Source of the DNA: Deltaproteobacteria bacterium | GTDB taxonomy: Bacteria; Myxococcota; Polyangia; Haliangiales; Haliangiaceae | Direction of reading: 5' to 3' | Length of the DNA: 6,498 nucleotides | Assembly (NCBI GenBank): GCA_018262455.1 | Contig: JAGSPR010000379.1 | Coordinates: 1 to 6,498, forward strand | Made by a program: the position numbers and the translations under genes | Notes under the pieces: generated by a model | What the model saw: only the letters and a program-made list of their open reading frames with translations | What the model was told of the DNA's origin: nothing | Database searches by the model: none | Shown: one piece after another, positions 1 to 6,498 of the stretch | Layout of the letters: every line of letters starts with the position of its first letter | How positions within the stretch are numbered: the stretch's first letter is position 1

Positions 1-2066
1 GGCGCGCCGTACGCGGGCTGCCGGTCGGTGGCCTCGGCCGCCAGCGCATCGAGCTGCCCGGCGATCTCGAGCGCGCGGGCCGGCTCGACCACGCCGGCGA
101 CGAACAGGCAAGCGCCGCGCTCGCGCACCGTGGCGTCGGCACCATCGGGCAGGCACGGCGCGACCGTCGCCCGCGCTGCCGCGGGGTCGTTATCGATCCA
201 CTGGAGGAGGCCGAGCGCGGCGCGCCGGATCGGGCGGCGGCTCGGGCCGGCGCGATCGAGCGAGCGCTGGTAGAGTTCGCGGGCGCGCGCGCGATCGCCG
301 GCGAGCGCCATCACCTTGGCAAGGCCCGCGAGGGTGTCCTCGCCCTCGGAGAGCCGGAGCGCTTCCTCGGCGGCGGCGATGGCCTGGTCGTGGCGGCCGG
401 CGGCGCCGAGCGTGGTGGCGTAGACGCCGACGGCGTCGGCCTCGCCGGGGAACGCGTCGCGATACAGGGTACCGATGCGCAGGGCCTCGGTCGGATCGTC
501 GAGGTAGAGCAGGACCGACGAGTAGTGATCGTAGATCCGGCCGCGCAGGGCGTGGGCGGGCTCGGCGAGCAGGGCCTTGTACTCGTCGCTGGCGACCTGG
601 TAGTTGCCCGCGCGATAGTCGAGCTCGGCGGCCCAGAATGCGAGCTCGCGATCGCGCTCGGCCCCGGCACGCGCGAGGGCATCACGGGCGGCGTGCGGGC
701 CGTGTTCGCTGAGCGCGATCGCGGCGTCGAGCAGCGCGCGGTCCTTGCTGCGATCGTCGTTGGCGGGCTGGGTGCGATGGGCGGCGGCGAGCGCCTGGGT
801 GCGATCGACCTCCGAGCCGCCGCCGAACAGGAGCATGTAGGCGAGCGCACGGGGGTGGTCGGGAGCGACGGCGAGCGCTGCACGCAGCGAGGAGGTTGCC
901 TTCTCGTTGTAGAAGACGTCGTACTCCTCGAGCGCACGCTTGACGTAGTCGTCGCCAGGTCGGGAGGCCGGCTCGCGCTGCGCGCGCCACCACCACAGTC
1001 CAAGGACCGCGCCCACGACGAGTAACCCGGCAGCCGCGACGAGCGGCCAGCGCCGGGCCGGCGGAGCGAACAGGCGCTGCCGCTCTGCCCCGAAGGCTTC
1101 GCGCAGCGCGTGCATCGACTGGTAGCGCGCGGCGGGGTCCTTCGCGAGCGCCTTGAGCACGATGGCCTCGACGGGGTTCGGGACGCCGGGGAGGGCCGGT
1201 GCCGGCTCGTCGGTGATCTGCTTGAACAGGGCGTCGATCGAGGTCGCGGTGTAGGGCGGCTTGCCGGTGAGGATCTCGTGCGCGAGGATGCCGACCGAGA
1301 ACACCTCGCTGCGCTCGTCGGGGAGACCGCCGTCGAGCTGCTCGGGCGCCATGTAGAGCGGGGTCCCGAGGAGCTGACCGGCATGGGTCCGGTAGCTGTC
1401 GACGTCCATGCCGGCGGGGCCGAGCTCGTGGGTGACCGCGCTCGGCACCGAGCGCGCGGTCTGCTCGAGCGAGCTTTCGGGCTGGGACGCCGACGGAAAC
1501 CGCGAGGGCTCCGACGGCATCGTCTCGTCGAGCGCGAGGGCCTTGTTGACGACGATCCTGCTGCCGGAGCGCGCCGCCAGCGGCTCGGAGCCGCGCAGCT
1601 TGGCGAGCCCGAAGTCGAGGACCTTGATGCCCTCGGGGGTGACCATGATGTTCGCCGCCTTGATGTCGCGGTGCAGGATCCCGCGAGCGTGCGCGGCGAC
1701 GAGCCCATCGGCGACCCCCTCGATCCAGCGCAGCGCGAGCTCCAGCGAGGGTGGGCCGTCCTTGCGGAGGGTCTCGGACAGCGTCCGACCCTCGACCAGC
1801 TCCATCACCAGGATGTCATCGCCCTGGTGCGCGACGATGTCGAACAGCGTGACGACGTTGGCGTGGCGGATCGCGGCCGCGGCGCGGGCTTCGCGCAGCA
1901 TGCGGGCACGGCGCTCGAGATCGCCGGCAGCATCGGCGGGCAGGACCTTGAGCGCGACATAGCGATCGAGCCGCTCGTCGCGCGCGCGCCAGACCTCGCC
2001 CATCGCGCCGCGGCCGAGCTGCGAGACGAGCCGAAACGGCCCGATCAGATCGCCCGGCTCAGGCAC
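1..2066 (-). CDS. Transmembrane Ser/Thr protein kinase with TPR-like C-terminal region (3' end beyond window)
   Basis: Eukaryotic-type Ser/Thr kinase predicted to phosphorylate proteins in the cytoplasm; 688 codons are open and no stop is reached by position 1. Numbering from the GTG: the glycine loop is LGRGAMGEV (17-25), the ATP lysine is K40 in VALK, the helix C glutamate is E59, the catalytic loop is HRDIKAAN (132-139, D134), DFG is 151-153, GTPLYMAPEQ is 234-243, and R314 lies in subdomain XI. All catalytic residues are present. The DFG-APE segment is unusually long, and the subdomain IX Asp is Glu (E254). A basic linker (328-340) precedes one membrane span (about 341-360, ending WWW). 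Residues 371-688 are Ala-rich helical pairs resembling TPRs, for example around 487-508 and 549-608, probably extracytoplasmic. An in-frame TAA at 2078-2076 leaves the GTG at 2066 as the only credible start. A weak AGG lies 12 bases upstream. It starts 51 bases after the FG-GAP lipoprotein gene. The substrate is unknown. Confidence 0.95.
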   Translation of the reverse strand, partial: MPEPGDLIGPFRLVSQLGRGAMGEVWRARDERLDRYVALKVLPADAAGDLERRARMLREARAAAAIRHANVVTLFDIVAHQGDDILVMELVEGRTLSETLRKDGPPSLELALRWIEGVADGLVAAHARGILHRDIKAANIMVTPEGIKVLDFGLAKLRGSEPLAARSGSRIVVNKALALDETMPSEPSRFPSASQPESSLEQTARSVPSAVTHELGPAGMDVDSYRTHAGQLLGTPLYMAPEQLDGGLPDERSEVFSVGILAHEILTGKPPYTATSIDALFKQITDEPAPALPGVPNPVEAIVLKALAKDPAARYQSMHALREAFGAERQRLFAPPARRWPLVAAAGLLVVGAVLGLWWWRAQREPASRPGDDYVKRALEEYDVFYNEKATSSLRAALAVAPDHPRALAYMLLFGGGSEVDRTQALAAAHRTQPANDDRSKDRALLDAAIALSEHGPHAARDALARAGAERDRELAFWAAELDYRAGNYQVASDEYKALLAEPAHALRGRIYDHYSSVLLYLDDPTEALRIGTLYRDAFPGEADAVGVYATTLGAAGRHDQAIAAAEEALRLSEGEDTLAGLAKVMALAGDRARARELYQRSLDRAGPSRRPIRRAALGLLQWIDNDPAAARATVAPCLPDGADATVRERGACLFVAGVVEPARALEIAGQLDALAAEATDRQPAYGA

Positions 2067-2083
2067 CGGGTGACTTTACCTAC

Positions 2084-2111
2084 GGCGCAGCCCGCGCGAT
2101 AGGCATGCGCC
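2084..2111. repeat. Inverted repeat in the gap before the kinase gene
   Basis: GGCGCA (2084-2089) followed by GCC pairs with GGC (2102-2104) and TGCGCC (2106-2111). This gives nine base pairs with one bulged base and a 9-base loop. It lies between the lipoprotein stop and the kinase GTG. On the transcript no U-run follows, so it is not a standard intrinsic terminator. It may stabilise or process the mRNA or limit kinase translation. Such hairpins also arise by chance in DNA this GC-rich, so a function is only a guess. Confidence 0.3.
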
Positions 2112-2117
2112 CCTCAC

Positions 2118-4805
2118 TCAGTCAGAGAGGACCTCGAAGCTACCGTCGCCTGCGTTGTCGAACGGCGACGCCCAGCACAGATCCTCGAGGCCATCGCCAT
2201 CGAGGTCACCGACCCAGCGCGCCTGGCCGGCGAAGCCCTTCGGCAGCTGGCGCGCGAACGTGAACGGGGCGGGCGCCTGGATCGTGAGCTGCGCGGTCGT
2301 CAGAGAAACGCTGCCGGTCGGGATCGCCCCGCCGAACCACACGAAGGCCTTGCCGAGGTTGCCAGGCGCGCCGCCGATCACGAGGTCCTGGCGGCCGTCG
2401 CCGTCGAGGTCTCCCGCCGTGCGGTCGTTGCCGACGACGAACACGCCGAACCGCGCGTTCGAGGTGCCGGTGATCGTGGTGAGCTTGATCCCAGGATCGG
2501 AGGTCCTCGCCACGCCCGCCGTGCCGACGACGTTGCCCGACACGATCAGAGCCTGCCCGGTGCTGCCGCTCAGGCGGAACGCCGAGATCACCATGTCGCG
2601 GGCTCCATCCCCGTTCTGGTCGTCGATGCTGGTGACCTGCGACCCGAACTCGGTGATCTGAGACGTGGTGGCGAAATCGATCTGAACGTCACGCCCGATC
2701 GCGAACGCGCGGGGGCTGACGCCGGGCGCCGTGGGGCGCGCGCCGTCGCCGCGGAGCACGAACAGGCTGTCGTTGGCGGTGAGGTAGTCGTCCTCGTAGG
2801 CGACCACGAGGTCATCCGTGAGGTCGGTCGGGCCTTCGGTGGGGCCGACGGCATGGAGGTAGAAGCCGAGGTGTCTGCCGGGGGTCGCGCCGGGATCGAC
2901 GAACAGCTCGCAGATCGCGCCGCCTGCCGGGCCCGGATCGAGATCCGACAGCGCGACGTCGGTGGTGACCGTCCCGCCGTACAGCACGACCACGCCGCCC
3001 TTCCCTCCGCCGCTCGGCGCGGCGGCGACGAGGTCGAGCAGGCCGTCGCCATCGACATCCGCCGAGACGACCGAGCTGCCGAGTCCGCTGTTCGCGAAGA
3101 ACCCCGGCGAGGTGGCGTCGACCGTGATCGCGAGGTCGGCGGTGGTGGCGTCGCGAGTCCCGGTGCCGAAGGCCGCGCCGCCGCGAAACACCCGAAGTTC
3201 GCCGCTGCCGGCACCTGGGGCCCCGACCGCGAGATCGTCTCGGGTCGCGCTGCTCCACCGCACGGTCGCGAGCCCCGAGCCGAACCGGCCGTTCGCCACG
3301 CTGCCCGTGAGGACGAGGTCGGGAGTCGCGCCGATCACCGACGCGCCGCCGAAGTAGACGTAGACCGCACCGGCCTTGAGCTTGCCCGCGACGTCCTGGG
3401 TGGGCGCGGCGATCGCGAGATCCTCGAGCTCGTCATCGTTGAACTTGCCATGGGCGATCGCGTAGCCGAGGTTCAATGCCCCCTGCGACGGATCGGGAGC
3501 CACGATCGCGCCGGTCCGATCGAAGCCAGGGGTCAGCGGACCCTCGATCCGCGCGGGCGAGCGATTGCCCGCGGCATCGAACGTGGCGATCGCGACCCAG
3601 TACGCGGTGCCCGGGCGCGCGGGAAACAGGTCGACCGCCTCGTCCGCGCCTACCGCGACGGGCACGGCGGTCGGGATCACGGTTCCGGTGGTGTCGAAGT
3701 TCGCCTCGGTGAGCGCGGTGGTCGCGAACTTGACGACGTACGAGGCGACCGGCTGGCCGGCGTCGTCGGGAGACCGCCAGCGCGCCCGGATCCGCTGACG
3801 GTTGACGCTCGTGACGACGTAGTCATCGACGACCGGCGGCGCCGTGAGATCGACGCGCACCCCGAGGGTGGCGCGGCCGAACGAGGCTCCCGCGGTCGCG
3901 GTCGCGACGATCGTATGCGACGGCGGCGACTCGGAGAGCGTGAGGTCGATGCACCAGCGCGTGCCGGTCACGGTCGCATCGACTGCAGCGCCGCCATCGA
4001 GTGCGACCTCGACCGAGGCGCCTGCCCGGTTGACGGTCCCGCACACCGGCAGCGCGAGCGAGCTCCCGGTGAGGACGCCCTCCTTGCGACCGAGCGTGCC
4101 GTTGGCGGCGGGTTGCGCGAAGCTCACCGACAGATCCGACAGCGTGAGCGGGCATGCCTCGGTCTCGTGATGGTTACCCTCCGCGTCGATGCCGGTGCCG
4201 ACCAGCAGGCTCTCGCCGGGACCGAGCGTGACGGCGAGGTCGCCATCGCCAGGCACGTCGAAGCTGGCCGTTCCGGAGGCGGTGGAGACCGCGAGGGTCC
4301 GGCGATCAGCGCCGGGCGCGGCCACCCGGGCCACGATCTGCACGCCGTCGAGCGCGGGATCGGCATCGCTGGCGGGCGTGAGCGCGGCGCCGCACGGCAC
4401 ATCCGGGTTCACGATCTCGAGGGTCGGGGAATCGGCGGTGACGTCGAGCGTGACCCGGTCGGAGCCGCGCCCGCATTCGCCCTCGCCCGTCGCGCGCAAG
4501 GTCACCCGATACGAGGGGACCGTGATCACCGAGAACACGGCGTTGCCGTCGGCGTCGACGGTCGTGTGCTCGGTGGAGAGCACCACGTCATCGGCGCCGA
4601 GCACCTCGAGCGATACCGACTCGCCGCGCGAAAGCGAGGTGCGGACGCGGACGTCGGCCTGCACGCCCGGCGCGGCCGGGTCGACATCGACCAAGATCGC
4701 GGAGCTCTGAACCGAGACGAAGACCTCGGACTGGCAGAGCGGTCCGTCGCCGCAGGCCGCTTGTACGCACGTCACGACCCCGAGCAGGAGCCACCGTCCT
4801 TGCAT
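2118..4805 (-). CDS. FG-GAP beta-propeller lipoprotein with Ig-like and FN3-like modules
   Basis: Predicted 895-residue exported protein with no visible enzyme motif, probably a surface adhesion, binding or scaffolding protein. Numbering from the ATG: residues 1-17 form a short signal (QGRW, then LLLGVV), ending in a lipobox-like VQAAC with Cys18. The -3 residue is Gln, so the lipobox is imperfect, but myxobacterial lipoproteins often end AACG. Three beta-rich Ig-like modules follow (about 24-126, 128-225, 226-320), then a fibronectin III-like module (about 323-424, starting TAPPVVDDY). A seven-bladed FG-GAP propeller (about 441-895) completes the protein. Each Ig-like module has two cysteines (24/111, 138/218, 255/285), possible disulfides. 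The ATG at 4805 is preceded directly by a TTG (4808), which could be used instead; an in-frame TGA at 4826-4824 rules out longer forms. No clear ribosome binding site is visible. It begins 60 bases after the hydrolase gene and ends 51 bases before the kinase gene. The ligand is unknown. Confidence 0.92.
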   Translation of the reverse strand: MQGRWLLLGVVTCVQAACGDGPLCQSEVFVSVQSSAILVDVDPAAPGVQADVRVRTSLSRGESVSLEVLGADDVVLSTEHTTVDADGNAVFSVITVPSYRVTLRATGEGECGRGSDRVTLDVTADSPTLEIVNPDVPCGAALTPASDADPALDGVQIVARVAAPGADRRTLAVSTASGTASFDVPGDGDLAVTLGPGESLLVGTGIDAEGNHHETEACPLTLSDLSVSFAQPAANGTLGRKEGVLTGSSLALPVCGTVNRAGASVEVALDGGAAVDATVTGTRWCIDLTLSESPPSHTIVATATAGASFGRATLGVRVDLTAPPVVDDYVVTSVNRQRIRARWRSPDDAGQPVASYVVKFATTALTEANFDTTGTVIPTAVPVAVGADEAVDLFPARPGTAYWVAIATFDAAGNRSPARIEGPLTPGFDRTGAIVAPDPSQGALNLGYAIAHGKFNDDELEDLAIAAPTQDVAGKLKAGAVYVYFGGASVIGATPDLVLTGSVANGRFGSGLATVRWSSATRDDLAVGAPGAGSGELRVFRGGAAFGTGTRDATTADLAITVDATSPGFFANSGLGSSVVSADVDGDGLLDLVAAAPSGGGKGGVVVLYGGTVTTDVALSDLDPGPAGGAICELFVDPGATPGRHLGFYLHAVGPTEGPTDLTDDLVVAYEDDYLTANDSLFVLRGDGARPTAPGVSPRAFAIGRDVQIDFATTSQITEFGSQVTSIDDQNGDGARDMVISAFRLSGSTGQALIVSGNVVGTAGVARTSDPGIKLTTITGTSNARFGVFVVGNDRTAGDLDGDGRQDLVIGGAPGNLGKAFVWFGGAIPTGSVSLTTAQLTIQAPAPFTFARQLPKGFAGQARWVGDLDGDGLEDLCWASPFDNAGDGSFEVLSD
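2121..3485 (-). repeat. Seven FG-GAP repeats forming a beta-propeller
   Basis: Seven repeats of about 62-74 residues each carry a loop ending in D-[LM], followed by a short hydrophobic strand (typified by DLVxxAP). The closing Asp residues are 462, 524, 591, 665, 737, 807 and 875, counted from the ATG. Blades 3, 6 and 7 have the full calcium-loop pattern DxDGDGxxD (3033-3059, 2385-2411, 2181-2207). Blade 5 has DQNGDGxxD (2595-2621), which should also bind. Blades 1, 2 and 4 keep only the end of the motif (NDDELEDL, SSATRDDL, TDLTDDL). The family, known from integrin alpha N-termini and many bacterial surface proteins, folds as a seven-bladed propeller, and the count here matches one complete ring. 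Confidence 0.88.
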
Positions 4806-4844
4806 CAACTGCGATGTTACTACTCATCTGGACCTGCCGCCAAA

Positions 4845-4864
4845 CTCCACCTCACGTGGTGGAG
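4845..4864 (-). terminator. Terminator-like hairpin just after the hydrolase stop codon
   Basis: CTCCACC (4845-4851) and GGTGGAG (4858-4864) form a perfect 7-bp GC-rich stem around a 6-base loop. On the minus-strand transcript the hairpin begins one base after the hydrolase TGA (4868-4866) and is followed by only three U residues (4844-4842) before G. This fits a weak intrinsic terminator, an attenuator, or a 3' end that protects the upstream message. The palindrome CACGTG (4853-4858) spans the loop and the first base of the right arm, so a protein-binding site is possible but unsupported. Confidence 0.4.
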
Positions 4865-4865
4865 G

Positions 4866-5711
4866 TCACGGGGTCGACAGGAACTCGAGCAGCGCCTTGT
4901 TGAAGGCCGCGGGGTCCTGCCACAACGCGAAGTGGCTGGTGTTCTCGAACACGACGAGCCTGGCGTTCGGGATGAGCTGGGCCATCTCCTTGATCTGCGC
5001 GAGCTCGATGATCTCGTCGTGATCGCCGTCGGCGATCACGGTCGGTGCCTTGATCGCGCGCAGCTTCTCCTTGGTGAATCCCGACTTGCCTCGCCAGACC
5101 GGGAGCAGCGAGTCGATGACCGCGTTGTACGCCTTCGGGCTCTTCGAGAGCCTCAGGTAGTCGGCTCGACACTTCGCGGTGTACGCGGTGAACGTGGACG
5201 TCGGCCTGCCCCGCGGCTTGCTGCCGTTCGAGTCGTAGTTCGCCCCCAGGATGAACAGCTTGGTGACGCGATCGGGGTTGACGATCGCGAGGTCGAGCCC
5301 GATCTCGCCGCCGTCACTCCAGCCGACGATGGCCGCGCTCGCGAGCTTCAGCTTGTCCATCACCGCGATCACGTCCGCGGCCATCGCGTGATACGTGAGC
5401 TGCGTCTTGCCGAACGTGCTGCGGCCCTGGTGGCGGCTATCGATCACGATCACGCGAAATTTCTGCGCGAGCTCCGGAACCTGAAACGCGAAGTGGTCGC
5501 CGTTGCCGAGCCCGCCGTGGAGCAGGATCACCGGATCGCCCTGGCCAAAGCTGGCGTAGTAGATCTGGGCGCCGGCGATCTCGACGTGGCCGGACGCCGT
5601 CGGCGAGGGCATCGCGGGGGGCAGCGGCAGCTCCTGCCATCGGGGCTTGGCGAGCGCCGGGGCTGGCCCGAGCGCCAGCGCGAGCATCACGATCACCAGG
5701 CGGCGGGTCAC
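4866..5711 (-). CDS. Exported alpha/beta-fold serine hydrolase
   Basis: Predicted 281-residue hydrolase of the alpha/beta fold, probably cleaving an ester or amide outside the cytoplasm. From the GTG, residues 1-21 are a signal peptide: TRR, a hydrophobic core LVIVMLALAL, and a likely cut after PALA before KPRW. VILLHGG (61-67) is the oxyanion-hole HGG motif. DSRHQGRS (91-98) is the usual loop after strand 4. GWSDGG (130-135) is the nucleophile elbow with Ser132. GDHDEI (229-234) supplies Asp232, and His260 in NTSHF completes the triad. The cap is roughly 157-215. The GWSDGG elbow and the later ILGANYD recall human valacyclovir hydrolase (BPHL), but the substrate cannot be read from sequence. 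The frame stays open up to 5861, but that would overlap the upstream gene, and the basic signal-peptide start fits the GTG at 5711. No well-spaced ribosome binding site is seen. ATG at 5687 is a less likely start. Confidence 0.9.
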   Translation of the reverse strand: MTRRLVIVMLALALGPAPALAKPRWQELPLPPAMPSPTASGHVEIAGAQIYYASFGQGDPVILLHGGLGNGDHFAFQVPELAQKFRVIVIDSRHQGRSTFGKTQLTYHAMAADVIAVMDKLKLASAAIVGWSDGGEIGLDLAIVNPDRVTKLFILGANYDSNGSKPRGRPTSTFTAYTAKCRADYLRLSKSPKAYNAVIDSLLPVWRGKSGFTKEKLRAIKAPTVIADGDHDEIIELAQIKEMAQLIPNARLVVFENTSHFALWQDPAAFNKALLEFLSTP

Positions 5712-5741
5712 TCCCCATGATGGAGCAGACGCCGCGAGAAC

Positions 5742-5757
5742 GCGAGCTTCAGCTCGC
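5742..5757. repeat. Perfect hairpin enclosing the upstream stop codon
   Basis: GCGAGC (5742-5747) and GCTCGC (5752-5757) form a perfect 6-bp stem around the 4-base loop TTCA. On the minus-strand transcript the loop reads UGAA, and its UGA is the stop codon of the AgmX/PglI-tail gene. No U-run follows, so intrinsic termination is unlikely. It could affect stop-codon passage or the start of the hydrolase 37 bases downstream, or it could be chance. Confidence 0.35.
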
Positions 5758-6498
5758 TTGCAGCGACAGCACGACCTTGAACGGCAGCTCCATCGGGTCG
5801 CCATCCTTGTCCTTGGGCACCGGGAACCGCCAGCCGGCCATGATGCCGCTGACGCAGGCATCGATCGTCGAGGTCAGCCCGCTCGCCGCGCTGTCGATCG
5901 TGTGCCCCTTCTCGTCGACCGTGAACGAGATCGCGATCTTGCCACTCAGGGTCTGGTCATGGACGAGATCCAGCCGGTAGCAGCGCTGCAGCCCGACCAT
6001 GTAGCTGGTCTTGATCCGGTCCACCACCATGTCGGCGGTGAGCGTACCCACCTCGTGGGGTGGCTGCTTGGGGCCGGATGGCACGAGGACGATCCGGACC
6101 GGTGTTTCGTCGTGGGCCGGCGTCAGCTTCGTGAGCTGCGGATCCGCGATGTGGGGGCCGTCGGGGCCATTGCCGAGGTGGTGGGGATCGGTGTCGCGAA
6201 AGCCTTTGGGGCTTCCGCCGACCGTGACATCCCCGTTGCGGCGGCGGAGCTCCTCGATCTGCTTGTCGAGCGTGGCGCCCGGCTGTCGGCTGCTGAGCTC
6301 GCCTTGGCCGTTCGGTCCCGGGGTGTTGTTGGGCATCATCCTAGCCCAGAGATCGGGGTCCTCGGGCGTCGGCATCGCGTCGTGCCGACCGCGAGGCACG
6401 ATCGGCCGGGCGGTCTGGGTCGGCGCCACGGGCGGCGCGACGCCCGGCTCGGTGCTCGGCGGCAACGGGCTGGGCTCGAGATCGGGCGCCGTGGTGTT
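5749..6498 (-). CDS. Proline-rich protein with AgmX/PglI-type C-terminal domain (5' end beyond window)
   Basis: The last 249 residues of a larger protein; the frame stays open to the window edge, so the start is not seen. In-window numbering: 1-60 is a Pro-rich linker (many P, PT and PS). A short charged helix follows (LDKQIEELRRR, about 77-87), then a Gly/Pro/His-rich stretch. The conserved domain covers about 152-249. It shows the expected pattern of this myxobacterial family: LQRCYR (Cys173), LSGKIAISFTVDEKGH, IDACV (Cys215), then WRFPVP and a final MELPFKVVLSL. The domain resembles TonB-type C-termini and takes its name from AgmX/PglI, linked to gliding in Myxococcus xanthus. Many paralogues exist, so a motility role is not implied. 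The two cysteines are typical and could form a disulfide in the periplasm. No membrane segment is present in the visible part, so an anchor would have to be upstream. The gene ends 37 bases before the hydrolase start. Confidence 0.9.
   Translation of the reverse strand, partial: NTTAPDLEPSPLPPSTEPGVAPPVAPTQTARPIVPRGRHDAMPTPEDPDLWARMMPNNTPGPNGQGELSSRQPGATLDKQIEELRRRNGDVTVGGSPKGFRDTDPHHLGNGPDGPHIADPQLTKLTPAHDETPVRIVLVPSGPKQPPHEVGTLTADMVVDRIKTSYMVGLQRCYRLDLVHDQTLSGKIAISFTVDEKGHTIDSAASGLTSTIDACVSGIMAGWRFPVPKDKDGDPMELPFKVVLSLQAS

Noticed and set aside
311..1708. Minus-strand open frame of 465 codons inside the kinase gene
   Set aside because: It is in a different frame from the kinase, and its product is Ser/Arg/Pro/Thr-rich noise. 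The kinase frame runs uninterrupted from 2066 to the window edge.
1110..2102. Plus-strand open frame of 330 codons across the kinase gene
   Set aside because: It is antisense to the kinase catalytic domain, where all subdomain motifs are readable on the minus strand; its own product shows no domain.
4853..4858. CACGTG palindrome as a regulator binding site
   Set aside because: It is a single 6-base palindrome partly within a hairpin; one copy is not enough to call an operator.
5437..5718. Minus-strand frame starting with the ATG at 5718
   Set aside because: It is out of frame with the hydrolase, and its product is Arg/Pro-rich without a domain. The hydrolase GTG start at 5711 is just downstream.
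2853..5720. A 955-codon open frame on the plus strand, antisense to the lipoprotein and hydrolase genes
   Set aside because: Its translation is an Arg/Gly/Asp/Ala-rich low-complexity string with no domain, as expected opposite genes with strong G/C third positions. The minus-strand genes have clear motifs over the same span.
5712..5861. N-terminal extension of the hydrolase upstream of 5711
   Set aside because: It would overlap the end of the AgmX/PglI-tail gene and put 50 Arg/Cys/Ser-rich residues before a good signal peptide, so it is a frame left open by base composition.

Overview
The window is about 6.5 kb of very GC-rich DNA with every supported gene on the minus strand, so transcription runs from the right edge to the left. 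The organism is most likely a myxobacterium (phylum Myxococcota). The evidence is the strong G/C bias at third codon positions, a C-terminal domain of the AgmX/PglI type found mainly in Myxococcota, a transmembrane Ser/Thr kinase with a TPR-like tail, and a long FG-GAP lipoprotein. No rRNA, tRNA, CRISPR array or insertion sequence is visible.

In order of transcription: (1) 6498-5749 is the 3' part of a gene for a proline-rich protein ending in an AgmX/PglI-type domain; its start lies outside the window. (2) 5711-4866 encodes a complete, probably exported serine alpha/beta hydrolase with a visible Ser-Asp-His triad. (3) 4805-2118 encodes an 895-residue probable lipoprotein. It is built from three Ig-like modules, one fibronectin type III-like module and a C-terminal seven-bladed FG-GAP beta-propeller. 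(4) 2066-1 is the 5' part of a gene for a transmembrane Ser/Thr protein kinase with a TPR-like extracytoplasmic region; its 3' end is cut by the window edge.

The three gaps between genes are 37, 60 and 51 bases, and each holds or abuts a GC-rich inverted repeat. None has a good U-tract, so they look like processing, attenuation or mRNA-stability elements more than strong terminators. The genes could be one leaky transcription unit.

Three of the four products carry export or surface features, and the fourth is a membrane kinase whose outer part could bind a partner outside the cytoplasm. A cell-envelope theme is reasonable, but joint function is inference. The most unusual feature is an activation segment in the kinase of about 90 residues, with a long Ser/Thr-rich insertion. 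I found no clear evidence of a wholly new system; the remaining points are modest oddities within known families.
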